A stretch of 64,000 nt of DNA from Lysobacterales bacterium (GTDB lineage Bacteria > Pseudomonadota > Gammaproteobacteria > Xanthomonadales > Rhodanobacteraceae), in assembly GCA_017305055.1 (NCBI GenBank), contig JAFKMZ010000016.1:1-64000 (forward strand), written 5' to 3'. Every line of letters starts with the position of its first letter. Position 1 is the stretch's first letter. The notes under the pieces were generated by a model. That model was not told the origin of the DNA and did no database searches. It was given only the letters and a program-made list of their open reading frames with translations. A program made the position numbers and the translations under genes. Below, piece after piece: positions 52,631-61,544 of this stretch.

Positions 52631-52738
52631 GGCATATCGTCCTGTGCGAAGAATCAGCCCCAAAGCATACGCCAGATCGGCTGTGGCAGCCTCGGCGTTG
52701 CGGCCGTTGGCGAAGGCTGTGGGTCCGAGGACGAGAGC

Positions 52739-53287
52739 CTAGCGCAGCTTCTTCAGCTGCGCGGGGGTGAGCTCGCCGCTGATGCCGATACGGCTGCCGT
52801 CGGCACGGATCAGCAGCACGCGCGGAGTCTCGCCGCCCCAGTTTGGGTCGATCAGGAAATTCAGGCGCTCCGGCGCCGGCTCGGCATAGGCGTAGGCGGG
52901 ATAGCTGGCAACACCCGCCTTGCGCAGCCGCGCCAGGATTGCGGCGCGCGCAGTGACCGGATCGGTGGCCACGGTGACCAGCTCGAAATCGCCGGGATGG
53001 GCGTGCTGCAGCGCGGCCAGCGCGGCGAGGTTGGGTTCGCAATAGGCGCAATCCAGTGCCCACAGGGCGAGCAGGCGCGCGCCATGGGCCGGTGGCGCAG
53101 TCAAGGCCGCGATCCCGCTTGCGCCCAGTGACCGCAGACCAGCGGCCGCCTTCGCGGACGCGTTGCCCGTCGAGGCCTGCGCCGACGCCACGGCGGTCGC
53201 GGCGACATCGGGCGCAACCGGCCAAGCCGTACCGGACAAAGCCCAGCACCCAAGCAATGCGGCAATCACCGCCGGCAGGCGCTTCAT
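52739..53287 (-). CDS. Secreted thioredoxin-fold protein (TlpA-like)
   Basis: 182 residues. An N-terminal signal peptide (about 1-24) is followed by an Ala/Ser-rich stretch and a thioredoxin fold whose redox motif is CAYC (LLALWALDCAYCEPN). The cis-Pro region is near ETPRVLLI. It likely reduces or forms disulfides in the periplasm. It overlaps the sialidase-like gene by 4 nt, so its client may be that protein, which has a CECC motif. This link is inferred. Confidence 0.82.
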   Translation of the reverse strand: MKRLPAVIAALLGCWALSGTAWPVAPDVAATAVASAQASTGNASAKAAAGLRSLGASGIAALTAPPAHGARLLALWALDCAYCEPNLAALAALQHAHPGDFELVTVATDPVTARAAILARLRKAGVASYPAYAYAEPAPERLNFLIDPNWGGETPRVLLIRADGSRIGISGELTPAQLKKLR

Positions 53288-54456
53288 GGCGAGGCCGGGA
53301 CCAGACGGAAGCCGCCCATGGTGTTCCAGGCGACGAACGCCTTGCCGTCCCTGACCAGCAATTGCGGCGAACCGACGGCCTTGGCGCTGTGCGCGATCGT
53401 ACGCGGCGCATCGAAGTGCAGGCCGTCGTCGCCGGAACGACGCAGCATCAGTGCATAGCCGTCCGCGCTCACCTGGTTCCAGGCAATCCACACTGTGCGT
53501 CCGCTGACGGCGACGTCGGCATGGCTGGCGCCTGCGCCGGCCACCTCGAGCGTGTGCCCCGGCGCGTGTCCTGGATCGAGCTGGCCATACCAGATGGTCG
53601 GCTTGCCGTTGGCCTCGAACCATACCGCGTGCCGGATGCCGTCGCTGCCGATTGCCAGGCCCGGCCCGTGGTGCGGACAGGCCGCGATCTGCCAGTCGTC
53701 GAACGTGGCCTGCTCGACCTTGCTGGGCTGGCCGTCGGTGCGCAGTACGGCGTAGGCGTGGTCGCGGATGTTGTCGCCGCGGATATTGCGGAAGAACGCG
53801 GCGATGTCGCCGTCCTGCGTGCGCGCCAGCGCGATGCGGCAGCACTCGCAGCTCTGGTCGAGCAGCTTGTGCTCGGCGATGAAGCTGGCACCACCATCCG
53901 TGGACCAGTTGTAGTAGATCGCCGCGCCGAGGTAGGGCTTGCCTTGTGCCTTGGCGGCTTCCTGGTCGCGCTTGTCGATCCAGGCGATGACGATGCGGCC
54001 CTGGCCGTCGACTGCCAGCGCATCGAAGCGATGGGTGATTTCGGCGCGGTCGTGCTGCACGGTCAGTGGCGCACTGAAATGGACGCCGTGGTCGAGCGAG
54101 CGTGAGAAACGCACGAAGCCGGTGTAGAGCCTGGCACGCGGCTGCGACCAGCTCACGTAGATCTCATCGTGCGGTCCGAATGCGATCTTGGGCCGGTTTT
54201 CGCCCTCGTCGTAGATGCGTTCCGGTGTCGGGTTGACGATGACGGGCGGTCCGAGCGTGGCGCCGCCGTCGGTGGACCGGCGCACGCGGATATGGCCGTC
54301 CGCGGCGTCGACCACCCACAGCTGACCGTGGCTGTCGAAGGCGGCGCTGGCGCCGAGCGCCGGCGCGTGCTCCTTGCCCATGTGCATCTGCATGCCGTCG
54401 TGCGCCAGTGCCGCGGTGGCGAGCAGGCACAGCAGGATGATCAGCAGATGGCGCAT
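53284..54456 (-). CDS. Secreted BNR-repeat/sialidase-like beta-propeller protein
   Basis: 390 residues. The signal peptide ends near ALA-HDG. The mature N-terminus is Met/His-rich (HDGMQMHMGKEH). Asp-box-like blades follow: RRSTDGGATLGPP, SRSLDHGVHFSAP, NWSTDGGASF, RRSGDDGLHFDAP. A CECC motif lies mid-protein. True sialidase Arg-triad residues were not identified, so glycosidase activity is unproven. The Met/His and Cys clusters suggest metal (copper) contact. Operonic with the thioredoxin-like gene. Confidence 0.78.
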   Translation of the reverse strand: MRHLLIILLCLLATAALAHDGMQMHMGKEHAPALGASAAFDSHGQLWVVDAADGHIRVRRSTDGGATLGPPVIVNPTPERIYDEGENRPKIAFGPHDEIYVSWSQPRARLYTGFVRFSRSLDHGVHFSAPLTVQHDRAEITHRFDALAVDGQGRIVIAWIDKRDQEAAKAQGKPYLGAAIYYNWSTDGGASFIAEHKLLDQSCECCRIALARTQDGDIAAFFRNIRGDNIRDHAYAVLRTDGQPSKVEQATFDDWQIAACPHHGPGLAIGSDGIRHAVWFEANGKPTIWYGQLDPGHAPGHTLEVAGAGASHADVAVSGRTVWIAWNQVSADGYALMLRRSGDDGLHFDAPRTIAHSAKAVGSPQLLVRDGKAFVAWNTMGGFRLVPASP

Positions 54457-54758
54457 GGCGTCGTGTTACCTCGGGTGGACATGGATCGCGCCGGGATGGC
54501 GCCGCGGATATCGTCGCATGGTCCGCGTGGCCGGCGCAGCGTGCCGGGCGGCCTGCGGAAGCATACGCGGCAGCGCTTGGCGAGGCCGGCGGCACATTGT
54601 CGCAAGCTCACCGCCGCGCGGCGCGCGCCACCCGCGTCGTGCCGTCCACATGCCGATCAGACGCAGCGGACGCCGAATGGTTCCGCATTCGCATTCACCG
54701 GCGGTGGCTGGCAGCCATCCAGCCATCCGCCTTCCGCGTTGGCACAGCCACTGGAAGC
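54457..54758. other. 302-nt gap, no gene seen
   Basis: The region lies between the sialidase-like gene start and the regA stop, both on the minus strand. It should contain the promoter of the sialidase-thioredoxin pair. No convincing -10/-35, hairpin terminator, small ORF with a ribosome-binding site or repeat was identified. Confidence 0.5.
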
Positions 54759-55343
54759 TCAGTCTTCGCTGTCCGGGCGCTCGCGCACAGGATGCTTGTT
54801 CAACTTGCGCTGCAGCGTGCGACGATGCATGCCGAGCCGGCGCGCGGTGGCGGAGATGTTGCCGTCGCATTCGGTGAGCACGCGCTGGATATGCTCCCAC
54901 TCGATGCGGCGCAGGGCGAGCGGCTGCTCGGGAGCCTCGGGTGGTTCCAGGTCCGGATTATCATCCTCATCTTCCAGCAGGGCGCGGACGATGGCGTCGG
55001 CGTCCACCGGCTTGGCCAGGTAATCGTGGGCGCCGCGCTTGATCGCTTCCACTGCCGTCGCGATCGAGGCGTAACCGGTCAGCAACAGGATGCTCATGTC
55101 GGGGACCATGTTGCGCAGGTCGGGGATCAGCGCCAGGCCGTTTTCCTCGCCCAGCTTCAGGTCCAGTACGCAGTAGCGCGGATGGGTGCGGCGGGCGAGC
55201 GTACGGGCTTCGGCAAAGTTGCTGGCACTGACAACTTCGAAGCCACGCGAGGTCAACGCGCGGGTCAGCACACGGACAAAGGTTGCGTCGTCATCGACCA
55301 GCAACAGCGGGCGTGCGGCGGGAGCGGATGGCTTGTCGGTCAT
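54759..55343 (-). CDS. regA: RegA/PrrA/ActR-family redox response regulator
   Basis: 194 residues. Receiver: LLLVDDDATFVRVL, phosphoacceptor CVLDLKLGEENGLAL, and HDYLAKPVD. After a short Pro/Glu-rich linker comes a Fis-type helix-turn-helix (GNISATARRLGMHRRTLQRKL), characteristic of the RegA group. RegA proteins globally adjust respiration and redox metabolism. It follows regB by 97 nt on the same strand. Confidence 0.93.
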   Translation of the reverse strand: MTDKPSAPAARPLLLVDDDATFVRVLTRALTSRGFEVVSASNFAEARTLARRTHPRYCVLDLKLGEENGLALIPDLRNMVPDMSILLLTGYASIATAVEAIKRGAHDYLAKPVDADAIVRALLEDEDDNPDLEPPEAPEQPLALRRIEWEHIQRVLTECDGNISATARRLGMHRRTLQRKLNKHPVRERPDSED

Positions 55344-55440
55344 TGCATGGCATCCTTGGATTCAAAGGGCATGAGTCGTGGCCTGGCGGGAAGGTTGCGC
55401 CGCCATGTCGGGTACGCGGGAGAACGGGCGGGCGTGCCGA

Positions 55441-56718
55441 TCATCGTTCGGCGACCGCCAGCATGGGCAGGCGCAGGCAGACTTCCGCCCCTTGCGAGGT
55501 GTCATCGGTCACCAGTTCGCCGTCGAGCCGCTCCGCCGTGGCTTCGGCCAGGGCCAGCCCAAGCCCGAGCCCGGCCTGCTTGCGTGAATGTCCAAGCCGC
55601 ATCGAGGCCATGCTCTGGCCGAAGCCGGGCCCATGGTCGCGCACGCACAACTGCAGCCACGTGCCGTCGCGGGACACTTCGAGGATCACCACGTTGGAGT
55701 TGCGGCTGGCGGAAGCGTCGACGGCGTTGTTGAGCAGGTTGATCATGGCGTGACGCAAACCCGGCGGCACGCGCAGCATCAGGTGTGCCGTCTCGGTATC
55801 GAGGTTCACGGTCAGCGCGGCGTCGGGGCGCAGCAGTTGGAAGCGCTCCACGCAACTGTGGATGAAGTCCTGGGTGCTGAGTCGCTCCGGCACCTGCGAG
55901 AGCTGCGCCTTGCCGAAGGCGACCATTTCGCGCAGGATCGTGCGGCAGCGCTCGACCTGGCTGGCCAGCAGGTCGAGGTCCTCGACCAGGGCCGTGTCAC
56001 CGGCGCGCTCGCGGCACAGTTCAGGCAGCAAGGTGCGCATGGTCGACAGCGGCGTATTGAGCTCGTGCGCTGCGCCGGCAGCCTGGGTGGCAATGGCCAG
56101 AATGCCTTCGTCACGCAGCGCACGTTCGCGTACCCGCTGCACCTCGGTTTGCTGCACGCGCAGGGCGTGCGCCAGCCGGTTGATGAAGAAACCGAGCAGC
56201 ACGGCGGTGATCACGAAGTTGACGCCCATGCCGACGATGTGCAGCGTGTAGCGCCCGGAGAACGCGGCGTGCAGCGGCACCGGCAGCGGCAGGTACCAGT
56301 GCAGCAGCACCAGGTAGGCGATGCCGACCAGCCCGCATACCAGCAGGATGGCACGTACCGACAGCGCCGCGGCGCTCAAGGCGATGGGAATCAGCAACAG
56401 GGTGATGAACGGGTTGCTCGCTCCGCCGGTCAGGTACAGCAGGTAACCGAGTACCGCGGTATCCACACCGATGTGGCAGATGGTCTCCCATTCGCGCAAC
56501 GGCCAAGGCCGGCGCAGGCGCCACGAGGCAAAGGCGGCGAACACCGCCAGCACCCCGATGCCTGCAAGCAGGGCCAGCAGCGGCAGCTCGAGGCGCAACC
56601 ATGCGGTGCAGAACAACACGGTTGCGGTCTGTCCGGCAATCGCGCACAGGCGCAGCCAGGCCAGGGCCTGGGCCAGCGCGAACGGACCGGATTGCTGCCG
56701 GGCGAAGGTAGGAGCCAT
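55441..56718 (-). CDS. regB: RegB/PrrB-family redox sensor histidine kinase
   Basis: 425 residues. Six hydrophobic segments fill the first 190 residues, with the quinone-linked motif GGASNPF. The H box is GAAHELNTPLSTM, followed by a cysteine in LLPELCRER near the position of the redox-sensing Cys of RegB. N box LLNNAVDAS, G boxes DHGPGFG and GLGLGLAL are intact. It senses the ubiquinone pool and phosphorylates RegA. Confidence 0.94.
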   Translation of the reverse strand: MAPTFARQQSGPFALAQALAWLRLCAIAGQTATVLFCTAWLRLELPLLALLAGIGVLAVFAAFASWRLRRPWPLREWETICHIGVDTAVLGYLLYLTGGASNPFITLLLIPIALSAAALSVRAILLVCGLVGIAYLVLLHWYLPLPVPLHAAFSGRYTLHIVGMGVNFVITAVLLGFFINRLAHALRVQQTEVQRVRERALRDEGILAIATQAAGAAHELNTPLSTMRTLLPELCRERAGDTALVEDLDLLASQVERCRTILREMVAFGKAQLSQVPERLSTQDFIHSCVERFQLLRPDAALTVNLDTETAHLMLRVPPGLRHAMINLLNNAVDASASRNSNVVILEVSRDGTWLQLCVRDHGPGFGQSMASMRLGHSRKQAGLGLGLALAEATAERLDGELVTDDTSQGAEVCLRLPMLAVAER

Positions 56719-56741
56719 GCGTATACTTTAAGGTAAAGGCA

Positions 56742-56799
56742 GTAAGGGAAAGGGGACGGGGCAATCAAGTTGCTGCCTGGATTGCCCCGTCCCCCTTAC
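56742..56799. repeat. REP-type palindrome between regB and dgkA
   Basis: GGGGACGGGGCAATC (56752-56766) is perfectly inverted at 56780-56794 around a 13-nt loop; outer GTAAGG/CCTTAC bases extend the stem with a small bulge. This layout is that of REP palindromes mobilised by RAYT (IS200-like) transposases. No such transposase is in the window. It sits between divergent regB and dgkA, so it can influence both 5' ends. Confidence 0.7.
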
Positions 56800-56839
56800 C
56801 ATGCCCTTTACACCCTCATCCGTCGCAAGGGGTACGCAC

Positions 56840-57223
56840 ATGTCGGCACCAGGGTTCCGCGGGCCGCGTCAGTTGTGGGGTGCCCTGTGCTGGTCCCTGC
56901 GTGGTCTGCGCGCGGCGTGGCAGCACGAATCCTCGTTTCGGCTCGAGGTGCTCCTGGCGATCGTCCTGGTTCCCACCGGGCTGTGGCTCGGCAATGGCGC
57001 GCTGGAACAATTGGCTCTGGTCGCCCCCGTCGTGCTGGTGCTGGTCGCGGAACTGCTCAATTCGGCCCTGGAGGCCATCGTCGATCTGGTCAGTCCCGAG
57101 TACAACGAGTTGGCCGGGCGCGCCAAGGACCTGGGTTCGGCGGCTGTCTTCGTGCTGATGCTGCTGGTCGTGCTGAGCTGGGCCCTGGTGAAGGGAGCGT
57201 GGTTGGTCAGGTTGCTTGATTAG
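56840..57223 (+). CDS. dgkA: Diacylglycerol kinase
   Basis: 127 residues with three membrane helices. The catalytic block is AELLNSALEAIVDLVS, with an upstream Glu-containing amphipathic helix (AAWQHESSFRLE). DgkA recycles diacylglycerol from membrane-derived glycan and lipid A modification to phosphatidic acid. ATG 56840 (MSAPGFRGPRQLWGAL) is preferred over the ATG at 56801, which follows the REP element. Confidence 0.94.
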   Translation: MSAPGFRGPRQLWGALCWSLRGLRAAWQHESSFRLEVLLAIVLVPTGLWLGNGALEQLALVAPVVLVLVAELLNSALEAIVDLVSPEYNELAGRAKDLGSAAVFVLMLLVVLSWALVKGAWLVRLLD

Positions 57224-57277
57224 CCACCTCCCCTTGGCGTCCCGCTAAACTGGACGCTTTGCCAGCAGACTGTCGCA

Positions 57278-58168
57278 ATGAGCCATCCCTTCGTCGTCGA
57301 CATCGACCCCGTGGCCTTCCATCTCGGTCCGGTGCAGGTGCATTGGTATGGCCTGATGTACCTGCTGGGATTCTTCCTGGTGGCGGTACTGGGCGAATAC
57401 CGGCGTCACCAGGGGCGGCTGCCTGTGGGTCGTGAGGCCCTGAGTGACCTGCTGTTCTATGGCATGCTGGGGGTCATCGTCGGCGGCCGGGTGTGGTACA
57501 TGCTGTTCTACTACGCCGGCGGCCCGAGCTGGATCTGGCACGAGCCGCTGGCGTTGTTCAAGGTGTGGGACGGCGGCATGAGCTTCCATGGCGGCCTGCT
57601 CGGCGTGTTGGCCGCAGGCTGGTACTGGTCGCGCCGGCAGCGCCTGCATTTCTTCGACACCATCGATTTCGTCGCCCCGCTGGTGCCATTGGGCCTGGGC
57701 CTGGGCCGGCTCGGCAATTTCATCAATGGCGAACTGTGGGGCAAGCCCACCAGTTTGCCGTGGGGCATGGTCTACCCGAACGCGCACGCCGACGATCTGG
57801 CCTACGTCGCCAGCCATCCGGCGCTGGTGCCGCAGTTGCAGGAGCTTGGTGGCCTGGTGCGGCAGCCTTCGGAGTTGTATGAAATGCTGCTCGAGGGCCT
57901 GGTGCTGTTCCTGGTGCTGTGGCTGGTGTCGCGCCGGCCGCGGCCGCGCTACCTGGTGTCGGGGTTGTTTGCGCTGCTGTATGGCTGTTTCCGCATCGCC
58001 ATCGAGTTCGTGCGCCTGCCGGACCCGCAGCTCGGCTATCTCGCCTTCGGCTGGGTGACGATGGGGCAGTTGCAGTCCTTGCCGCTGGTCGTCATTGGCG
58101 TGTGGCTGATCTGGCTGTCCCGGCGCGCCCCGACCTTGCCGCTGGCCAAGGCCGGCGTGGAGCGCTGA
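57278..58168 (+). CDS. lgt: Phosphatidylglycerol-prolipoprotein diacylglyceryl transferase
   Basis: 296 residues with seven membrane helices. Signature blocks are [32 protein letters not shown] and [15 protein letters not shown]. Lgt adds diacylglycerol to the lipobox Cys of prolipoproteins, the first step of lipoprotein maturation. It is 3 nt before thyA, an arrangement common in Gammaproteobacteria. Confidence 0.97.
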   Translation: MSHPFVVDIDPVAFHLGPVQVHWYGLMYLLGFFLVAVLGEYRRHQGRLPVGREALSDLLFYGMLGVIVGGRVWYMLFYYAGGPSWIWHEPLALFKVWDGGMSFHGGLLGVLAAGWYWSRRQRLHFFDTIDFVAPLVPLGLGLGRLGNFINGELWGKPTSLPWGMVYPNAHADDLAYVASHPALVPQLQELGGLVRQPSELYEMLLEGLVLFLVLWLVSRRPRPRYLVSGLFALLYGCFRIAIEFVRLPDPQLGYLAFGWVTMGQLQSLPLVVIGVWLIWLSRRAPTLPLAKAGVER

Positions 58169-58171
58169 GTC

Positions 58172-58966
58172 ATGCGCGCCTATCTGGAACTGCTGCGCGA
58201 GGTGCTGGAGCATGGCAACCCCAAGGGCGACCGCACCGGCACCGGCACGCGCAGCCTGTTCGGCCGCCAGCTGCGCTTCGACCTGGAGGCCGGCTTTCCG
58301 CTGCTGACCACGAAGAAGCTGCACTGGAAATCCATCGTGTACGAGCTGCTGTGGTTCCTGCGCGGCGAGACCAACATCGCCTACCTCAAGCAGCATGGCG
58401 TCGGCATCTGGGACGAGTGGGCCGACGCGCAGGGTGAGCTGGGTCCGATCTATGGCCGCCAGTGGCGTGCCTGGGCCACGGCCGACGGCACCAGCATCGA
58501 CCAGCTCGCCCGGGTGCTGGCCGAGATCAAGCGCAATCCCGATTCGCGGCGCCTGGTGGTCAGCGCCTGGAATGTCGGCGAGCTGGCGCAGATGGCGCTG
58601 CAGCCCTGCCACGCGCTGTTCCAGTTCTACGTTGCCGACGGCCGGCTGAGCTGCCAGCTGTACCAGCGCTCGGCCGACATCTTCCTCGGCGTGCCGTTCA
58701 ACATCGCCAGCTATGCCCTGCTCACGCACATGGTGGCCCAGGAATGCGGCTTGGGTGTCGGTGACTTTGTGCACACGCTGGGGGACGTGCACCTGTATGA
58801 CAATCACCTCGAGCAGGCGCGCGAGCAGCTGCAGCGCACGTCGCGCCCCTTGCCGCGCCTGCGCCTGAACCCGGAGGTGCGCTCGGTGCTGGATTTCCAC
58901 TACGCGGACGTGGCGCTCGAGGGCTACGATCCGTACCCTTCCATCAAGGCGCCGGTGGCCGTATAG
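58172..58966 (+). CDS. thyA: Thymidylate synthase
   Basis: 264 residues, the E. coli length. The catalytic Cys is in [36 protein letters not shown] and [21 protein letters not shown] are diagnostic. It methylates dUMP to dTMP with methylene-THF. It follows lgt directly and precedes folA, which regenerates its THF cofactor. Confidence 0.98.
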   Translation: MRAYLELLREVLEHGNPKGDRTGTGTRSLFGRQLRFDLEAGFPLLTTKKLHWKSIVYELLWFLRGETNIAYLKQHGVGIWDEWADAQGELGPIYGRQWRAWATADGTSIDQLARVLAEIKRNPDSRRLVVSAWNVGELAQMALQPCHALFQFYVADGRLSCQLYQRSADIFLGVPFNIASYALLTHMVAQECGLGVGDFVHTLGDVHLYDNHLEQAREQLQRTSRPLPRLRLNPEVRSVLDFHYADVALEGYDPYPSIKAPVAV

Positions 58967-59035
58967 CCGTCGCCCCCGCTGCCGTGGGCGCAGCGTCCAT
59001 AGTATGGTGTGTATCCATCCTGGTGCGGAGTATCC

Positions 59036-59524
59036 ATGGCCATTTCGCTGATCGCGGCGCTCGATGAAAACTACGCTATTGGTCATGGCAACAAGCTGCC
59101 GTGGCATCTACCCGACGATTTGCGCCGGTTCAAGGAGCTCACCCTCGGCAAGCGCGTCCTGATGGGCCACAACACTGCCCTGTCGATCGGGCGTGCATTG
59201 CCGGACCGGATGAACATGGTGCTCACCCGGCGGCACGACGCACCGTATCCAGGACAACTCACCGTGCGCTCACTGGACGAGGCCTTGGGTGGCGACGAGG
59301 ACACGGACCTGATGGTGATCGGTGGCGCGATGGTATTTGCCGAGGCCTTGCCACGTGCCCGGCACATGTACCTGACCTGGGTGGCCACGGTGATCGAGAG
59401 CGCGGACCGGTTTTTCCCCAGCGTGCCCTTCCGTGAATGGGCCGAGATGAGCCGCGTGCACCATGCGGCCGACGCCCGCCACGCCTACGCGTTCGACAGC
59501 GTCCAATATTTGCGCAAGACCTGA
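59036..59524 (+). CDS. folA: Dihydrofolate reductase
   Basis: 162 residues. The opening ISLIAALDENYAIGHGNKLPWHLPDDL contains the catalytic Asp and substrate-binding Trp/Leu; VLMGHNTALSIG and MVIGGAMVF complete the NADPH site. GGAG upstream supports ATG 59036 over the GTG at 59009. It converges with coaE across a palindrome. Confidence 0.97.
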   Translation: MAISLIAALDENYAIGHGNKLPWHLPDDLRRFKELTLGKRVLMGHNTALSIGRALPDRMNMVLTRRHDAPYPGQLTVRSLDEALGGDEDTDLMVIGGAMVFAEALPRARHMYLTWVATVIESADRFFPSVPFREWAEMSRVHHAADARHAYAFDSVQYLRKT

Positions 59525-59565
59525 CCCCGCGGCAAAGCCTCGTTCTCCTCATTCCCCATCGTCGT

Positions 59566-59613
59566 CATTCCCGCTTGACCAGCTTCGCTGTTGTGAAGCT
59601 AATCGCGGGAATG
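59566..59613. repeat. Palindromic element between folA and coaE, providing the coaE stop
   Basis: CATTCCCGC (59566-59574) is inverted as GCGGGAATG (59605-59613); inside is AGCTTC/GAAGCT (59581-59586, 59595-59600). Such CATTCCCGC...GCGGGAATG elements are common dispersed repeats in proteobacteria. The right arm encodes the last residues of CoaE (HSRD) and its stop codon, so insertion remodelled the coaE 3' end. It likely also ends both transcripts. Confidence 0.65.
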
Positions 59614-60237
59614 AGGAGGGAATGGCCGCCCTTCCGCCAAGGCGAGGTAGCGCTCGTGCAGCGCGGCGACGGCCGTGGCCAGGGCAGCTTCCCCACCGCT
59701 GTTGTCAATCACGTCGTCGGCCGCGGCCAGGCGCTCGGCGCGGCCGACTTGCTGCGCCAGCATGCGCTGGGCAAGATCCGCGTCGATCCGGTCGCGGGCC
59801 ATCAGGCGTTCCACACGCACCAGCTCCGGGGCGTCGACGACCAGGATGCGGTCGATCCAGCGGTAGTCCGACAGGTGCTCAATCAGCAGGGGGATGGCCA
59901 GCACGCCGTAGCTGGTGGTGGTTGCCTGGGCCCGCTCGCGCAGCCATTGCCGCACACGCGGGTGGATGATGGATTCCAGCGCCTGGCGCGCCGCCGGGTC
60001 GGCAAACACACGCTCGCGCATCGCGCCACGGTCGAGGCTGCCCGTGGCATCGAGGGCGCCGGGACCGAAGCGCCCGGTGATCTCCTGCAGGCCCGAGCTG
60101 CCCGGCGCAACCACTTCGCGCGCCGCCAGGTCGGCGTCGTGCACCGGGACGCCGAGGGCGGCAAACTGCTCCGCGACCGCGCTCTTGCCTGCGGCGATGC
60201 CGCCGGTCAGGCCGACAATCAGCGCCGGCCTGCTCAT
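59599..60237 (-). CDS. coaE: Dephospho-CoA kinase
   Basis: 212 residues. Walker A is GLTGGIAAGKS, followed by VPVHDADLAAREVV and the lid region MARDRIDADLAQRML. CoaE phosphorylates dephospho-CoA in the last step of CoA synthesis. Its start overlaps the pilD stop by 4 nt, the conserved pilD-coaE pairing. The C-terminal tail GRPFPPHSRD comes from a palindromic repeat. Confidence 0.96.
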   Translation of the reverse strand: MSRPALIVGLTGGIAAGKSAVAEQFAALGVPVHDADLAAREVVAPGSSGLQEITGRFGPGALDATGSLDRGAMRERVFADPAARQALESIIHPRVRQWLRERAQATTTSYGVLAIPLLIEHLSDYRWIDRILVVDAPELVRVERLMARDRIDADLAQRMLAQQVGRAERLAAADDVIDNSGGEAALATAVAALHERYLALAEGRPFPPHSRD

Positions 60238-61091
60238 GCCAGCCCGGTCAACCGCAGATAGCCGCGCAGCAACGTGTCGCCGGCGACCAGCCACACCCAG
60301 CCGGCGGCGGCGAGGAACGGGCCGAACGGGATCGGGATCTGGGCCTGATGCCGGCGCGCCAGGATCATGCCGCCACCGACCAGGGCGCCGATCAGCGAGG
60401 ACAGCAGGATCACCGGCAGCAAGGCCAGCGGCCCCATCCAGGCGCCCAGCGCGGCCAGCAGCTTGAAGTCGCCGTAGCCCATGCCTTCCTTGCCGGTCAG
60501 CAGCTTGAACAGCCAGTACACGGTCCACAGGCTGAGGTAGCCAATGGCCGCGCCGAGGATCGCCGACTTCGCGCCGACGAAGAGCGGGACCAGCGCCAGG
60601 ATCAGGCCAAGCCACAGCAGCGGCAGGGTCAGCTGGTCCGGCAACAGCTGGGTGCGCACGTCGATGCCGGCGCAGGCGATCAGGGTCCAGGTCAGCAGCA
60701 ATGCGCCAGCTGCGGCCCAGCTGGGGCCGAACTTCCACATCACGATGGCGCTCATGACTCCGCCGAGCAGCTCCACCAGCGGGTACTGCACGGAGATGCG
60801 CGTGCCGCAGTAGCGGCAACGCCCGCGCAGCGAGAGCCAGCTCAGCAGCGGAATGTTGTCCAGCGCCGACAGGCGGTGCTGGCAGTGCAGGCAATGCGAC
60901 GGCTCGCGCACGATCCCGGGCGGCAGCGGCGCCTCCTCCGGCGCCAGTTGCAGGATTTCCCGCGCCTCGCGTTGCCACGCGGCCGCCATGCGCGCGGGCA
61001 GGCGCAGGATCACCACGTTGAGGAAGCTGCCGATCAGCAGGCCAAGCACGCCGGCCAGGGCGATCCATGCGGCAAGGGGAAGTTCAGGCAT
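60234..61091 (-). CDS. pilD: Prepilin peptidase/N-methyltransferase PilD
   Basis: 285 residues with eight hydrophobic segments. The zinc-binding cytoplasmic domain has CLHCQH and CRYCGT. The aspartyl protease residues lie in AGIDVRTQLLPD and GMGYGDFKLL. PilD cleaves and N-methylates type IV pilins and T2SS pseudopilins. Normally pilC lies directly upstream; here a DUF559 cassette separates them. Confidence 0.96.
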   Translation of the reverse strand: MPELPLAAWIALAGVLGLLIGSFLNVVILRLPARMAAAWQREAREILQLAPEEAPLPPGIVREPSHCLHCQHRLSALDNIPLLSWLSLRGRCRYCGTRISVQYPLVELLGGVMSAIVMWKFGPSWAAAGALLLTWTLIACAGIDVRTQLLPDQLTLPLLWLGLILALVPLFVGAKSAILGAAIGYLSLWTVYWLFKLLTGKEGMGYGDFKLLAALGAWMGPLALLPVILLSSLIGALVGGGMILARRHQAQIPIPFGPFLAAAGWVWLVAGDTLLRGYLRLTGLA

Positions 61092-61103
61092 GCGTTGCCT
61101 TTT

Positions 61104-61508
61104 TCATAGCCCCTCCCCCGTCGGGGGAGGGGTTGGGGAGAGGGTGCGGCTTCGAGCGAAATTGAGAATCGCCTCAAGGACCGCATCGGTTTCTCGCAAC
61201 ACCTGATTGTCCCAGAATCTCAGGACAAACAAGCCTCGGCGCAGCAGTACATGTGTACGTGTCGAGTCGCTCTGTTCATTGTGCTGCGAGCCGTCCAGTT
61301 CGATGACCAGACGTAGTTCTTCGCAGTAGAAGTCTGCGACATACGGCGGCATGGGGTGCTGGCGGCGGAATTTAAGTCCACCGAGGCGCTTTGCGCGCAG
61401 GTGGTACCAGAGTTTGGTTTCGGCGTCGGTTGTGGCGGTGCGTAGAGCCCTGGCTGTGCCCAGGGTGAGGGAGGGCAGGGGTGGTTTGCGGATCATCGCT
61501 TTGTGCAT
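61104..61508 (-). CDS. DUF559 Vsr-like endonuclease-domain protein
   Basis: 134 residues. The PD-(D/E)xK-type core is visible: DAETKLW, then FRRQHPMPPYVADFYCEE, VIELDGSQH and FVLRFWDNQVL. DUF559 proteins are related to very-short-patch repair (Vsr) endonucleases; their role is not established. ATG 61508 is chosen, with a second Met at 61496. The last residues (LSPTPPPTGEGL) are encoded by the flanking hairpin repeat. It interrupts the pilC-pilD order. Confidence 0.82.
   Translation of the reverse strand: MHKAMIRKPPLPSLTLGTARALRTATTDAETKLWYHLRAKRLGGLKFRRQHPMPPYVADFYCEELRLVIELDGSQHNEQSDSTRTHVLLRRGLFVLRFWDNQVLRETDAVLEAILNFARSRTLSPTPPPTGEGL
61108..61145 (-). repeat. Inner-side 38-nt terminal repeat of the DUF559 cassette
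   Basis: AGCCCCTCCCCC, then GTC, then GGGGGAGGGG, then TTGGGGAGAGGGT. It is a self-complementary hairpin plus an asymmetric tail, and differs at only one loop base from the reverse complement of 61545-61582. Confidence 0.8.
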
Positions 61509-61544
61509 ATCTCTCGCCGACCGTACGTTCGCCCCGCTTCCCGT

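Noticed and set aside
56719..56839. A small gene starting at 56770 upstream of dgkA
   Set aside because: The open frame starts inside the REP palindrome and mostly overlaps dgkA out of frame; the dgkA frame explains the region.
57245..59107. 620-codon open frame antisense to lgt and thyA
   Set aside because: Spans two unmistakable plus-strand genes; no motif of its own.
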